From NCBI RefSeq assembly GCF_020035535.1, contig NZ_CP083349.1, positions 1,612,001 to 1,676,000 of the forward strand: 64,000 nt of DNA. Direction: 5' to 3'. The translations under genes and the position numbers were made by a program. A model generated the notes under the pieces. It was not told where the DNA came from. It made no database searches and saw nothing but the letters and a program-made list of their open reading frames with translations. Below are positions 16,811 to 26,502 of the stretch, piece after piece; the first letter of the stretch is position 1, and each line of letters opens with the position of its first letter. Source of the stretch: Ensifer adhaerens (GTDB lineage: Bacteria; Pseudomonadota; Alphaproteobacteria; Rhizobiales; Rhizobiaceae).

Positions 16811-17232
16811 TGGTGATCACGATCTTTGTTCAGAATCAGTCGGATATTTATAGCGGATTGCCACCGGAAGCGCCAATTTGCGGCCCACGGCACCATTCGT
16901 CCGCCCAGGTGTGAAGATGTCACTGTAACGCTTTGAATCGCTGCATGATTCTCTCCGAAATCCAGATCCGGACCCGATGAGCCACGCGGCAGTTGTGAAC
17001 AGTCTTTTGCCGCCGGAGCAGGCTTTTCTAGGGCATTGCGCGGGAAATCGGAAGACCCCGGTCGCCGATCGCCGAAATGCTGCGCATTTGCGGTCCGGTT
17101 GGCGGTAGGGATTGCTCAATAAGTCATTGCTGAGACTTTGTTTGCGGCCCTCTTCCCAAGCCTCTGCCGCTTGCCTAACAATACCCTCCTGCCACCGGGA
17201 AAACCCGGGGCGAAATCCGGAAGGGGAAACGG
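16811..17232. other. Intergenic region between gyrA and marC
   Basis: A 422-bp gap between divergent genes that must contain both promoters. A short GC-rich inverted repeat, CCGGG-AAAA-CCCGG, lies about 35 bases before the marC start, and AAGGGG just before the ATG is the marC ribosome binding site. I see no further gene or RNA. Confidence 0.5.
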
Positions 17233-17862
17233 ATGTTCAATGTCGACCTCCTGGTCAATGCGCTCACCACGCTTCTCGTCACGCTCGATCCGCCCGGCCT
17301 TGCGCCGATCTTCCTGAGCCTGACCGTCGGCCTCAGCCGGCAGGAGCGCTTTCAGGTGGCCACCCGCGGCTCGCTCATCGCCTTCTTCATTCTCGCCGCC
17401 TTCGCGCTTTTCGGCAACGGCATCCTGGGGCTGCTCGGCATTTCGATTGGTGCCTTCCGCATCGCCGGCGGCCTGCTGCTCTTCTGGATCTCCTTCGAGA
17501 TGATTTTCGAGAAGCGTCAGGAGCGCAAGGAAAAGACCGGCGAGAACGCGACCACGAAGGATCACATCCATAACATCGCGGTCTTCCCCCTCGCCTTGCC
17601 GCTGATTGCCGGTCCGGGCGCGATTTCGGCGACGATCCTGCTTGCCGGCTCCTTCCCGACGGCCATAGAGCGCACCCAGCTCCTGATCGTCATCGCGCTG
17701 TCGATGCTCAGCCTGTTTCTCGCGCTGGTCATAGCCGAACGTATCGACCGGTTCCTCGGCGTCACCGGCCGCGCCATCCTCACCCGCTTGCTCGGTGTCA
17801 TCCTGGCGGCCCTTGCCGTCCAGTTCGTTGTCGACGGGGTCAAATCCGCGATGGCCCTCTAA
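17233..17862 (+). CDS. marC: MarC-family integral membrane protein
   Basis: A 209-residue polytopic membrane protein of the MarC (UPF0056) family with six predicted transmembrane segments. The family signature LVTLDPPGLAPIFLSLT lies near residues 15-31, and FPLALPLIAGPGAISATIL near residue 117 is the second half-repeat. The cytoplasmic loop KRQERKEKTGEN is strongly charged. The transport function of MarC proteins is not established; the old link to multiple antibiotic resistance was not upheld. From memory the next gene in S. meliloti is ssb, but here an island begins about 300 bp downstream. Confidence 0.9.
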   Translation: MFNVDLLVNALTTLLVTLDPPGLAPIFLSLTVGLSRQERFQVATRGSLIAFFILAAFALFGNGILGLLGISIGAFRIAGGLLLFWISFEMIFEKRQERKEKTGENATTKDHIHNIAVFPLALPLIAGPGAISATILLAGSFPTAIERTQLLIVIALSMLSLFLALVIAERIDRFLGVTGRAILTRLLGVILAALAVQFVVDGVKSAMAL

Positions 17863-18006
17863 AGCATCCGCTTTGAAGTGGAGGCGCTCGAAGCCGAAAG
17901 ATGGACTGGAAGCAGGCGGCTCGAGCGAGCCTTGTGCGTTCGTCTGAACGCGCTGCCATTTGAGCAATCAGCCGCTGACATCGCGAGATGGCACCTCCGC
18001 TCGAAC

Positions 18007-18040
18007 AAAAAACGCCGCGCCCCCAAGGGACACGGCGTTT
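18007..18040 (-). terminator. Intrinsic terminator on the minus strand beside the island edge (end of a putative small RNA)
   Basis: On the minus strand AAACGCCG and CGGCGTTT (18040-18033 and 18017-18010) form a stem with a further internal TCCC/GGGG pairing, followed by a T-run continuing to 18007. No annotated gene on this strand could use it: marC is on the other strand, and the first island gene ends at 18312. It therefore suggests a short untranslated or leader transcript that starts between about 18041 and 18165. The promoter was not identified. Confidence 0.55.
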
Positions 18041-18161
18041 GAAACAGTCCGAGCCTGATACGACGATCAAAACGGTAATAGGGAGTGAGGAATGCAAACT
18101 GAGAGAGAGAACATAGAAGATTCAATCTGTTGTTGGCTTCGTATAACTAGCGTCACCGCGA

Positions 18162-18177
18162 TTTCGTCAACTTACAA
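18162..18177 (+). repeat. Candidate left terminal repeat of the island
   Basis: TTTCGTCAACTTACAA. Its first 10 bases recur directly at 38954-38963. Reading inward, the repeat also matches the inward-facing right copy TTTTGTCAACTAAGAG (38906-38891) at about 12 of 16 positions. CGTATAA precedes the direct repeat at both edges (18140-18146 and 38936-38942). Confidence 0.4.
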
Positions 18178-18311
18178 GACCAAATGCCGGATTTTCTCTT
18201 CGTAAGTTTACATTTTTGGTGCCCCAGAAAGGGCTTTTTCGCGAGAGCGCATCGTCCAGTCTTGCTCGTGTACGACCAGGAAGCTGAGCGAGCCTCAATG
18301 ACCGGACTGGT

Positions 18312-19622
18312 TCACCTGCACGCGGACAACATGTTCCTGACCGCCTTGTCGACCTGCCATTCGCCGTCGAACATCTGCTCGAGACTCCATTTGTCATAGT
18401 CGAAGGTACTGAAGGCCAACCGCCCTACCTCGAGTTCGCTGTCAACAAGAGGAGGTAACGCAAGTTTCGTGGCAATCGACAGCGAGATCGTTAACGCGGG
18501 ATCGAACGTCGCAGAACGAGCCCTCGCCGACTCGAGACCGGCCGACAGAAGATAATGGGTGGGAAGCGTCCAAGCCGTGTCGGGAAGCTTCGACTTCCCT
18601 TCCAGAATAGCAATAGCCTTGTCTCTGATCTCCGCGTCTGCCGGGAGGTTGGAAGCCTGCAGGCCGACCCTTAGCCAGCTCTCCACAGTACTGTCGGCCG
18701 ACCAAGTGCCGGCGCTGATGCAGATGCAGGCGAATGCGAATGCCGGGTCCATGTTTTGCTTGGCGGCGTCGGTCCACTTGCCCCATGCGTTCATCACCTC
18801 GGGCGGTTTCAATTGCTCGAAATCGGCCTTGTCCAGGTTGAGACAAACAAACGCTAAGCTCGCCGCTACGCGATACGCTTGTGTGAAGTCGTCCAGCTTG
18901 GCGAACGAGGCGACCATTCGCACCGGCGCAGTGTAAATTGTAAGATCTGGATCGGAGAGAAGAACCTCAAGATCTTTCTCGATCAGGCGTTTCTCAACGA
19001 CATCAGCGCCGGGCTTCAACGTGGCGGCTACCTCGAAACCAGTCGCGATCTCCGACCACGTCGCCGTGGTTTCGAGGAGCGCGCCGACAGTCATCGGTTG
19101 CCTGATGAAAAGCGTGCCGGATCCATAGAAGCGCACGAAGAGGATCGGACGCTGGTGGTCTTGGTGCCCCAGCGAATCGAACTCGATCCCGGCACTGAAG
19201 TCGACCGTGCTCTCTCGTGGCGCACCAAGCTTGCCCTCACCTTCCTGCACTCGGTAGTAGTCCGGATACATAAGACGACGCGTCTCGTCGTGGAGATAAA
19301 CCATCTTCCAGAATTCGCCTTCCGAGCCTCGGGCTCGCAGCTTGTCTAGGATGCCGAGCACGGAATGGATGTCGTCCATATGACGGCGCCCCCAAAGGGT
19401 ACCAGTCATGTCCGACCAATGGGTGAGTTCATGGAATATCGTCGATATTTCAAACCGTGAGTTGGCATAGTCGGCCGGTTCAGAACGCCCTTCGAACTGA
19501 TCACGGTGGATCTCGTTGAGGCCGATAACTTGAGATCGAAAATGGAACTCCGCGATTGAACTCCTGGCGGGAAAGATCGATTTGCCACGAAGTTCGGCGA
19601 ATTGCGTCTTGAAGTCCGGCAT
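18312..19622 (-). CDS. HExxH zinc-peptidase-like protein, third gene of the SIR2-HerA operon
   Basis: A 436-residue protein I do not recognise as a named family. It contains a clear zinc-peptidase signature, FEISTIFHELTHWSDMTGT, with His64, Glu65 and His68 of HExxH. A third ligand is not certain; acidic and His residues follow in the next 60 residues (HMDDIHS, HDETRR). The remainder is helical, with several Trp-rich stretches and no signal peptide or membrane segment, so it is cytoplasmic. I chose ATG 19622 (MPDFKTQFAEL), which has GGAG upstream and starts 17 bases after the herA stop. Third place in the SIR2-HerA operon suggests an effector or regulator of that system. Function is inferred from context only. 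Confidence 0.75.
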   Translation of the reverse strand: MPDFKTQFAELRGKSIFPARSSIAEFHFRSQVIGLNEIHRDQFEGRSEPADYANSRFEISTIFHELTHWSDMTGTLWGRRHMDDIHSVLGILDKLRARGSEGEFWKMVYLHDETRRLMYPDYYRVQEGEGKLGAPRESTVDFSAGIEFDSLGHQDHQRPILFVRFYGSGTLFIRQPMTVGALLETTATWSEIATGFEVAATLKPGADVVEKRLIEKDLEVLLSDPDLTIYTAPVRMVASFAKLDDFTQAYRVAASLAFVCLNLDKADFEQLKPPEVMNAWGKWTDAAKQNMDPAFAFACICISAGTWSADSTVESWLRVGLQASNLPADAEIRDKAIAILEGKSKLPDTAWTLPTHYLLSAGLESARARSATFDPALTISLSIATKLALPPLVDSELEVGRLAFSTFDYDKWSLEQMFDGEWQVDKAVRNMLSACR

Positions 19623-19639
19623 TGTCTTGCTGATGGCTC

Positions 19640-21715
19640 CTATTCTGTCCACGCGTCGACCACAGCACGCCAATCAACCGGCCGCGCTTGCTCGCCTGTC
19701 CACACGTCCCAATACGCCGGGTCTGCCGATCGCGGCTGGTGGGCCTCCGGAAGGTCGCGCATCTCGACCAGGATCGGGATTGGTGCCGCCCATCCCAGAA
19801 GCACCGCGTGCCTTGCTGGGAGGCTTGGCAGTTCCCGCAGCAGCCCGCCGACGGAGTCGGGCACCAACTTGCTGACGAGCCGCTGGTCTGCGTCGTTGAC
19901 GATGCGGTGAAGAAGGAACGTATTGCATTGCGCCAGAAGCGTCGGAGATAGCTCGGAAGGGCGTTGCGACGACACTAGTAGGCCAAGACCGAACTTTCGT
20001 CCCTCCCGCGCAATCCGTTCGAACACGTCGCGGCAGAGATCTGCAGCCGACCACGTTTCCGTGTCGGATGATCCGATGCCCTTGACGAAATTGTGGGCTT
20101 CCTCGAGCACAAGAACGGTCGGCAAGGTCTCGCCGTCGTTCTCCCGCCTGTACCGCTGAAGCGCCTCGAAGACTAGGCGTGCAAGGACGGACACCACGAT
20201 GTGCACGATCTCAGAGGGGATCAGAGATAGATCGATCACGGCGACGTTGCCATTGGAGGCTCCGTCTGCACCTACATATGTTTCCAGCCAGTCCTCGAAA
20301 TTGAGGCGCTCGGGGTCATCGATCACACTACCGAGCCGACGATCGGCCAGCATGCTCTTGATGCGCAGCCCCAAGGTGGCGATGAAGCCGGCCATGTTGG
20401 AGCCCTGCCGCTGGGCAAGGCCCTCGAGGTGCGACGAGAGCAGTGGAAGGTCGAATGGGATCGGAGCATCCTCGTGCATGAACGCGCCCTGTCCTTCATT
20501 CTCAGGCTTGGCGCCGGCGACGGGAGCCAGAGCGTCTGAGATCGCCTGCAACTCAGCCGTAGCGAAATCTGACCAGAAGCCTCGGGCGTTGCGCCTTTCG
20601 CCGATCAGCGACAGCACAGCGTCCTCGAGAGCATCGACGTCATCTTTGATCGCGGCCGACGCGACCTGGCTCCATGCCGAACTGTCTTCACCCAAAGCTC
20701 TCAGGATGCCTCCTATGTTCAACGTTGGTTGAAAGCCGGTGTATTCCTGCCGTCCAGCAGCAAGGGCGGCATCGATGCTTGTCTTGTATGAATGAGCCAC
20801 AACCCCTATCCGCTCATCCTCAGAGAGCTGAGCCTGATAGCCGCTCTTGAGCTCTCGAAGTCCCTGGCGCAGCAGAGGTCTTTGAACGCCTGGCTGCGCG
20901 TGCGAAAGAGTGCTCCACTCCAGCCCATTCCACAGCCACGCGGGAACCTTAAGAGCGGTCTCATCCCTGTCGAGCGGTGGCACGCGGAAGATGCGAGCGT
21001 TGCCGGGATCGTCGGCGAACGCCTGGCGATATTCGCCGTTCGGATCGAGAATTATGAAACGCCCGTTCGGTCGACCTTGTCTTCCACGTTTCTCGCGCTC
21101 TGAGGTTGCCGCATCGAGAGACCATCTGATGAGGCCCGCGACCGAACAGGATTTACCGCTCCCCGTATTACCGAGTACCGCAAGATGTCGTCCGAAGATC
21201 TTGTCCGGGTCGACCATGATGTCGGCGTCCATCGCCAACGGAGAGGTTCCGATCTGGACGCGCCTGTCTTCGTCACGCGCACCGACGATCGCGGAGATCT
21301 GAGCCGCGGTGGGTACCAGCACTTGGTCGCCGACGGATGGAAATGCGCGGACCCCACGCGAAAGTTCGAGCTCATCGCCGGATGGCGACGTCGATCTCAC
21401 CATCAAAGTGCCGATAGGCGACACAGTCATTCGCCGAGTTGGAAATGGAAGGTCGATTACGTCGAGCTGTCTACCCTCACCTCTTGGAAGCGGCGACCGC
21501 GTTATGCCGATCCAAGTCACGTAGGCGACGGTGGCGCCCGCTTCGTTTGGTAACAGAACATAGCCGTTGATCCGTGGGAACGGCGTCGGCATTCCAGTGT
21601 TCAACGCGATTGCCTGAGGTGTTTCCCCGCCGAGAGAAACCACGATCTCGCTTGGCGACACCGCCTCCACCGTACCGACGACGAGATCGGCAAGCGCTTG
21701 GACCGGAAACGTCAT
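19640..21715 (-). CDS. herA: HerA-like ATPase (DUF87) of a SIR2-HerA defence pair
   Basis: A 691-residue HerA/FtsK-superfamily hexameric ATPase. It has an N-terminal beta-barrel (HAS-barrel-like, about residues 1-90), Walker A LAVLGNTGSGKSC at about 182-189, Walker B TVLVLEEAHN at about 534-541, and sensor-like LGLLVSSQRPSELSPTLLAQCNT near 577-600. In characterised systems HerA assembles with SIR2 into a large complex that depletes NAD or cuts DNA upon phage infection. The start overlaps the SIR2 stop by 4 bases (ATGA), implying translational coupling. The gene symbol names the family, not an experimentally shown gene. Confidence 0.88.
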   Translation of the reverse strand: MTFPVQALADLVVGTVEAVSPSEIVVSLGGETPQAIALNTGMPTPFPRINGYVLLPNEAGATVAYVTWIGITRSPLPRGEGRQLDVIDLPFPTRRMTVSPIGTLMVRSTSPSGDELELSRGVRAFPSVGDQVLVPTAAQISAIVGARDEDRRVQIGTSPLAMDADIMVDPDKIFGRHLAVLGNTGSGKSCSVAGLIRWSLDAATSEREKRGRQGRPNGRFIILDPNGEYRQAFADDPGNARIFRVPPLDRDETALKVPAWLWNGLEWSTLSHAQPGVQRPLLRQGLRELKSGYQAQLSEDERIGVVAHSYKTSIDAALAAGRQEYTGFQPTLNIGGILRALGEDSSAWSQVASAAIKDDVDALEDAVLSLIGERRNARGFWSDFATAELQAISDALAPVAGAKPENEGQGAFMHEDAPIPFDLPLLSSHLEGLAQRQGSNMAGFIATLGLRIKSMLADRRLGSVIDDPERLNFEDWLETYVGADGASNGNVAVIDLSLIPSEIVHIVVSVLARLVFEALQRYRRENDGETLPTVLVLEEAHNFVKGIGSSDTETWSAADLCRDVFERIAREGRKFGLGLLVSSQRPSELSPTLLAQCNTFLLHRIVNDADQRLVSKLVPDSVGGLLRELPSLPARHAVLLGWAAPIPILVEMRDLPEAHQPRSADPAYWDVWTGEQARPVDWRAVVDAWTE

Positions 21716-23016
21716 GCAGAACTCGCTGTATCTTTCTGGCCGGCCTCGTTCCCCTTGCCATCATCGACCAGGCTCGGACGCCGCTTGAGAAGTTCTGCCA
21801 GACGTGTGCTGATGAAATCCAAGGCCGGCTTCGGCAAGTAGTGCCTCGTTAGCGTCTCAAGGTCCGTGAAATGCTTGCCGACGATCAGGGTGGTCTGGGC
21901 GTCGCGCGTTTTCTGTAGGAAGGACTCGAGGCGGTCGCTCATCGAACGCGCGGCGACCACGATATGCGTCGACGGGATGGCCAACATGTCTAGGATGATC
22001 CGGTTGATATGGTCGTCGCCGAAGCCATAGCCATATACGAAGAGGACGGCGTTCGGTCTGCACACCGATGCTGCAAAGTCCCGGAACAGTTCAGCGTAAG
22101 GATAGTAAGTTGTCTCGAAGTCCTTGGCAGGATTCGGATATATCATCACCGTGTCTACTGGTTCACTTGGGATATCCGTGTGAGTCTTCGGAGCGCCAAA
22201 AGGTAACCCGATGCGCTTGATGGATCTGCGCCGGGCGTCGTAGTTCCAATCGAGCGAGCCATGAAGCTTCGTTAGCCTCAATACGCCCTCCATGAACCTC
22301 GGTTCGCCTCGGATGCCCGGCGGATTGTAATGATAGTCCGCATCCACTCTTGACGCTCTGAACACTGGATTCAATGCGCCGACGAACCGATCGATGGTCC
22401 GGATTCCTGCAAGGTCGCAGCCGTACTCCAAAAGCCGGTCGTAATTGGTCGTGAAGACGTGGAGCCGCTCCCTCGACGCGGTCCTGCTTGCAAAGCTCAG
22501 GAGGAAGGACTGAAGTACAGAATCAGCGCGATCAGCCTTTTCGCCCTTCGCACTCTCGATGCCACGTTCGGTTTCCAGCAAAGATTCGAGGAAAAGCTTC
22601 AACTGCTTGTTCAGCTTGTCCCGCAGATCCTCGCCATCGCTCAAGTTCAGAATTTCGGAGCCTGCAAGCACAGCCAGCGCGCTTCGGAACTGATCTTCGA
22701 TGTTCGGCGCACCTCGTCCCATTCGTTTTGCGGTTTCCGTCGCATGGGCGTCGATCTCGGCATCGAATTTGGTGTCTAGCGTGATCTTGTCCATCCCCGC
22801 TGCAGGGGAACCGGCTATGTGCCCGATGGCAGCCGTGAAACCACTCCCGAGCAGAAGGTTCAGATGTTCCGCCTGGCAGGTGGCGGTGAGCCACGGTTCT
22901 ATCTTTTTTCGATGTTTGGCGATGAACTCGTCGAGTTCAGGAGCGTTCGTGGGGATAACGTCAGTCGAAAACGTCGACGTTCCTACCCGGTAGTAGTGTT
23001 GTGCCAGGTTGGCCAT
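21712..23016 (-). CDS. SIR2-like NADase domain protein, first gene of the defence operon
   Basis: A 434-residue protein with a SIR2-like Rossmann fold. NAD-binding LNLLLGSGFTAA lies at about residues 52-63, the catalytic-type Asn in HVFTTNYDRLLE (Asn191), and the His in LTKLHGSLDW (His252). A later VLFVYGYGFGDDHINRII block is typical of SIR2_2 proteins. Such domains act as NAD hydrolases in antiphage systems (Thoeris, SIR2-HerA/Nezha, DSR). I chose ATG 23016, with GGGAGG directly upstream, over an in-frame TTG at 23028. A 292-bp promoter region separates it from the divergent methyltransferase gene. Confidence 0.87.
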   Translation of the reverse strand: MANLAQHYYRVGTSTFSTDVIPTNAPELDEFIAKHRKKIEPWLTATCQAEHLNLLLGSGFTAAIGHIAGSPAAGMDKITLDTKFDAEIDAHATETAKRMGRGAPNIEDQFRSALAVLAGSEILNLSDGEDLRDKLNKQLKLFLESLLETERGIESAKGEKADRADSVLQSFLLSFASRTASRERLHVFTTNYDRLLEYGCDLAGIRTIDRFVGALNPVFRASRVDADYHYNPPGIRGEPRFMEGVLRLTKLHGSLDWNYDARRRSIKRIGLPFGAPKTHTDIPSEPVDTVMIYPNPAKDFETTYYPYAELFRDFAASVCRPNAVLFVYGYGFGDDHINRIILDMLAIPSTHIVVAARSMSDRLESFLQKTRDAQTTLIVGKHFTDLETLTRHYLPKPALDFISTRLAELLKRRPSLVDDGKGNEAGQKDTASSA

Positions 23017-23308
23017 CCTCCCTCCCAACAGAGGCTACCCTCCAGCGAGCCCTTGATAACGTGGCTGACCATAAGTTGATTCATTTCGTTTAGGAAGGCA
23101 GTTCGGTGGGATCTGGCGTGGCATTCTGAAAAGCTCAATTTTGCCGCAACGGACATCGAATCATGTGATGCGATAGACGATGAAACTCTGGCTACCACGC
23201 CAGGTTCACAAAATAAGCTGTAGTACTTCGCAGAATCGGGAGTGCAGACTCAAGCCTCGCGCGATAGGGTTGTGAAAAACAAAGCATTTCACGCAAGGTG
23301 AGCCGCGC

Positions 23309-26300
23309 ATGTCCGACAGCCTGACCGACCTGATCCTCAACTCGACGCCCGAGGATGGTACCTCCATTGGCAACGGAGCCATCCTGGCCCTGTTACGCGA
23401 GCGTCTGCCGGACCTGTCGGACGAAGAATATGTCGCCGCCCGTGACGCATTAATCGATGATGGAATCCTTGGACAAGGGCGTGGACGCGGCGGGTCGATC
23501 TATCGTGCAGATGTGATGGACCTAACGCTAGAGATACAGGATGAGGCAGAACCGGTACAGCCCCGAGGCAAAGCACGTGCCAGGGCGCGACGATCAGGAG
23601 AAGCGGTGCAAGTGCTCAGTTATCGCCACGGCGAGACGCGGGTGAACAATCCCGAGGTAGGAATGGTCCATGCCGGGACTGATCCGGACGGGGCCAGGAC
23701 CACCTGGAGTTATGACCCGCATCTGGACCCGGTGCTAAACTTCGACAGCGCCCGTGCCGGGATCGAAAGGCTTATCGACTCAGCGCTCTCCAACGGAGAT
23801 CCCGAAAGGATGAGGGATGCACTGATCGAGCTCAGGCGGTTGCAGGCTCCGTATCTAAATTGGACGGGAAAGGCCGAGCGGACGTCGTTCGAGGTCGATA
23901 CCGTATCGCTTCACGTGCATGAACGCGTGGACCCGGCGACGATCCTCGCCAATGCGACAAAGCGGCTGAAGGGTAAAGACGCGAGCGCGCAGTGGCGTCA
24001 GCCGGACCTCTTCGCGGCGCCGTTCGAAAACCTGCCGCTGCGCCAAGCATTGGATTTCTACGCGCATGAAAAGGGCTGGTCGAACCGGCTGGTGGCGGGT
24101 GACAGCCTGCTGGTGATGAATTCGCTGCTGACGAAGGAGAGTATGGGTGGCAAGGTGCAGATGATCTACATCGACCCACCCTATGGCATCAAATACGGGT
24201 CGAACTTTCAGCCCTTCGTCAGCAAGCGCGATGTAAAGGACCGATCGGACGAGGACCTGACGCAGGAACCCGAGATGATCAAGGCGTTCCGTGACACCTG
24301 GGAACTAGGCATCCATTCATATCTTACTTATCTCCGGGACCGGCTGGTGCTGGCGAGGGAGCTGCTGAGCGAAACCGGCTCCGTATTCGTACAGATCTCG
24401 GACGAGAATTTGCACCACGTAACGGAAATCCTTGAAGAAATATTCGGCGGGGACAACCTTATCAGCGTTGTGACGGTTCAAAAGACAAGCGGCGCTACCT
24501 CAGAATTGATATCCAACACAGCAGATTATTTAGTTTGGTTCGCCAAGAACAAAGAGTCGGTAAAGTACCGCCAGCTCTATGAGTTTAAGGCGCTGGATGG
24601 TGCGGGCGGAGGTGAATACCAATACCTCCAGTTTCCAAACGGAGATTCGCGGCGCATAGCGGTAGAGGAAAGGTCAAAGTATCAATCTCTCCGTGAAAAG
24701 GGCTCGGTCTATGCGTCGCATCCGATGACCTCTCAGAGACCGCCGGGCGATTTCCCTGTCGATTTCATGGGGCAGACAATCCGGCCGCGTTCGGGCTATT
24801 GGAAAACCGGTGAAGTAGGCTTCCCGCGCCTCATAAAGGCAAATCGGATTCTGCCAGCAGGATCAATATTGAAGTATCGGCGTCTGTTCGAGGACTTCCC
24901 TGTGATGCCCCGTAATAACCTTTGGGGCGATGTGAGTAGCGGAGCAAGCGCATCTGATCCGAAGGTCTACGCGGTTCAAACGACCCCAAGGGTCATCGAA
25001 CGATGCCTCCTCATGACTACCGATCCAGGCGATCTTGTTCTTGATCCCACTTGTGGCTCGGGCACCACCGCTTTTGTTGCGGAAAAGTGGGGGCGACGCT
25101 GGATCACATGTGACACCTCCCGCGTGGCGATCACGCTCGCCAAGCAGCGGCTGATGACCGCCAGTTTCGACTACTATTCACTCCGCTACCCGCACGAGGG
25201 GCTGAAGGGGGGCTTCGACTATGAAACCGTGCCGCACATCACCCTAAAGAGCATCGCCAACAATCCCGACATCGATACGATATACGCCGAGGATCACTCC
25301 AGGATCGAAGCGGCGCTGGCATCCCTAAACGCCGCGCTGACCGCCACTCCGCCGAGTCCCCTTCGCCCGGAGCAGGGCGTGCGCAAGGGGCAGCAGGTGA
25401 GGTTCCGTGACGGTGAGACGCTGTATGAATGGGAGGTGCCCTTCGATTGGCCGGACTATTGGCCCGAGGCAGCACGCGCACCCTTCGACGCCTTTCACTC
25501 CAACCGTCAGGCGATGCAGCGGCGCATTGATCAGAGCATCGCTGACCATGCCGAACAGGAAACGCTCTACGATCAGCCGCGCGTAGACCGGAACCGCGTG
25601 CGCATCACCGGCCCCTTTTCGGTTGAAGCCGTACCAGCGCCGACCGTCCTGTCGCTTGACGATAGTCTGCCGCCCACCGAGGCCAACGACAGTATCGCCC
25701 GAACAGGCGAAACGTCGCGCCAATCGGTTTGGCGCGACGAGCTCTTGAAAACGGGCGTCCGCGGAAAAGGTGGCGCGATGTTGACCTTCGCCGAGTTCGA
25801 GACACTGCCGGGGCTGCGGCATCTCCATGCCAGCGGATTCCTTGCCGAGACAGGAGAGCGCGTCGTCGTTAGCTTTGGCCCTGAGCATGCGGCCCTAGAG
25901 CAACGGCAGGTGGAACTCGCGCTGACAGAGGCAGAAAACCTGAGGCCTGCACCGAAGTTCATCCTCTTCTGCGCCTTCACCTTTGATCCTGAAGCCGCGA
26001 AGGACATCGACGAGGTAAATTGGCCCGGCGTAACCCTGCTTAAGGCGCAGATGAACACCGATCTTCTGACCGAAGATCTTAAGAAGGCACGGTCCTCGAA
26101 TCAGTCCTTCTGGCTGATGGGCCAGCCCGATGTTGAACTGCGGACACGCAAGGACGGAATGTGGGAGGTCGAGGTCAACGGCTTCGATTATTTCGACCCA
26201 AAAGCTGGCGATTTGGTGTCAGGCGGAAAGAGGCAGATCGCCATGTGGTCCCTGGACATTGATTATGACCAGCGATCCCTTATGCCGCATCAAGTGTTCT

Positions 26301-26497
26301 TTCCGATGGCAGATGACAAAGGTGGGTGGAATCGGCTGAAGACGACGGTTCGCGCGGAACTGGACGAGGACCTGCTGGAGCAGTTCCACGGCACGGTGTC
26401 GCTGCCGTTCTCCGCGGGCGACAATAAACGTATCGCGGTGAAGATCGTCGATGACCGCGGCATCGAGTCCCTCAAGATCATGCCGCTAGAGGGTTGA
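23309..26497 (+). CDS. Type III-like restriction-modification methyltransferase (Mod)
   Basis: A 1062-residue beta-class DNA amino-methyltransferase. The catalytic motif DPPY (residues 289-292, MIYIDPPYGIKYGSNFQPF) precedes the AdoMet-binding motif I, LVLDPTCGSGTTAFVAEKWGRRW, near residue 577, the order typical of type III Mod enzymes that make N6-methyladenine. Between them, about residues 385-540 have more A/T-rich codons and should be the target-recognition domain. The N-terminal 240 residues and the long C-terminal part are specific extensions. The stop overlaps the next gene, so Mod and Res are translationally coupled. Specificity cannot be predicted. Confidence 0.88.
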   Translation: MSDSLTDLILNSTPEDGTSIGNGAILALLRERLPDLSDEEYVAARDALIDDGILGQGRGRGGSIYRADVMDLTLEIQDEAEPVQPRGKARARARRSGEAVQVLSYRHGETRVNNPEVGMVHAGTDPDGARTTWSYDPHLDPVLNFDSARAGIERLIDSALSNGDPERMRDALIELRRLQAPYLNWTGKAERTSFEVDTVSLHVHERVDPATILANATKRLKGKDASAQWRQPDLFAAPFENLPLRQALDFYAHEKGWSNRLVAGDSLLVMNSLLTKESMGGKVQMIYIDPPYGIKYGSNFQPFVSKRDVKDRSDEDLTQEPEMIKAFRDTWELGIHSYLTYLRDRLVLARELLSETGSVFVQISDENLHHVTEILEEIFGGDNLISVVTVQKTSGATSELISNTADYLVWFAKNKESVKYRQLYEFKALDGAGGGEYQYLQFPNGDSRRIAVEERSKYQSLREKGSVYASHPMTSQRPPGDFPVDFMGQTIRPRSGYWKTGEVGFPRLIKANRILPAGSILKYRRLFEDFPVMPRNNLWGDVSSGASASDPKVYAVQTTPRVIERCLLMTTDPGDLVLDPTCGSGTTAFVAEKWGRRWITCDTSRVAITLAKQRLMTASFDYYSLRYPHEGLKGGFDYETVPHITLKSIANNPDIDTIYAEDHSRIEAALASLNAALTATPPSPLRPEQGVRKGQQVRFRDGETLYEWEVPFDWPDYWPEAARAPFDAFHSNRQAMQRRIDQSIADHAEQETLYDQPRVDRNRVRITGPFSVEAVPAPTVLSLDDSLPPTEANDSIARTGETSRQSVWRDELLKTGVRGKGGAMLTFAEFETLPGLRHLHASGFLAETGERVVVSFGPEHAALEQRQVELALTEAENLRPAPKFILFCAFTFDPEAAKDIDEVNWPGVTLLKAQMNTDLLTEDLKKARSSNQSFWLMGQPDVELRTRKDGMWEVEVNGFDYFDPKAGDLVSGGKRQIAMWSLDIDYDQRSLMPHQVFFPMADDKGGWNRLKTTVRAELDEDLLEQFHGTVSLPFSAGDNKRIAVKIVDDRGIESLKIMPLEG

Positions 26498-26502
26498 GCG
26501 TC

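Noticed and set aside
18060..18125. Minus-strand frame MNLLCSLSQFAFLTPYYRF... as a leader peptide
   Set aside because: It runs through the terminator stem and beyond, has no clear ribosome binding site and no run of one amino acid. A small RNA is at least as likely.
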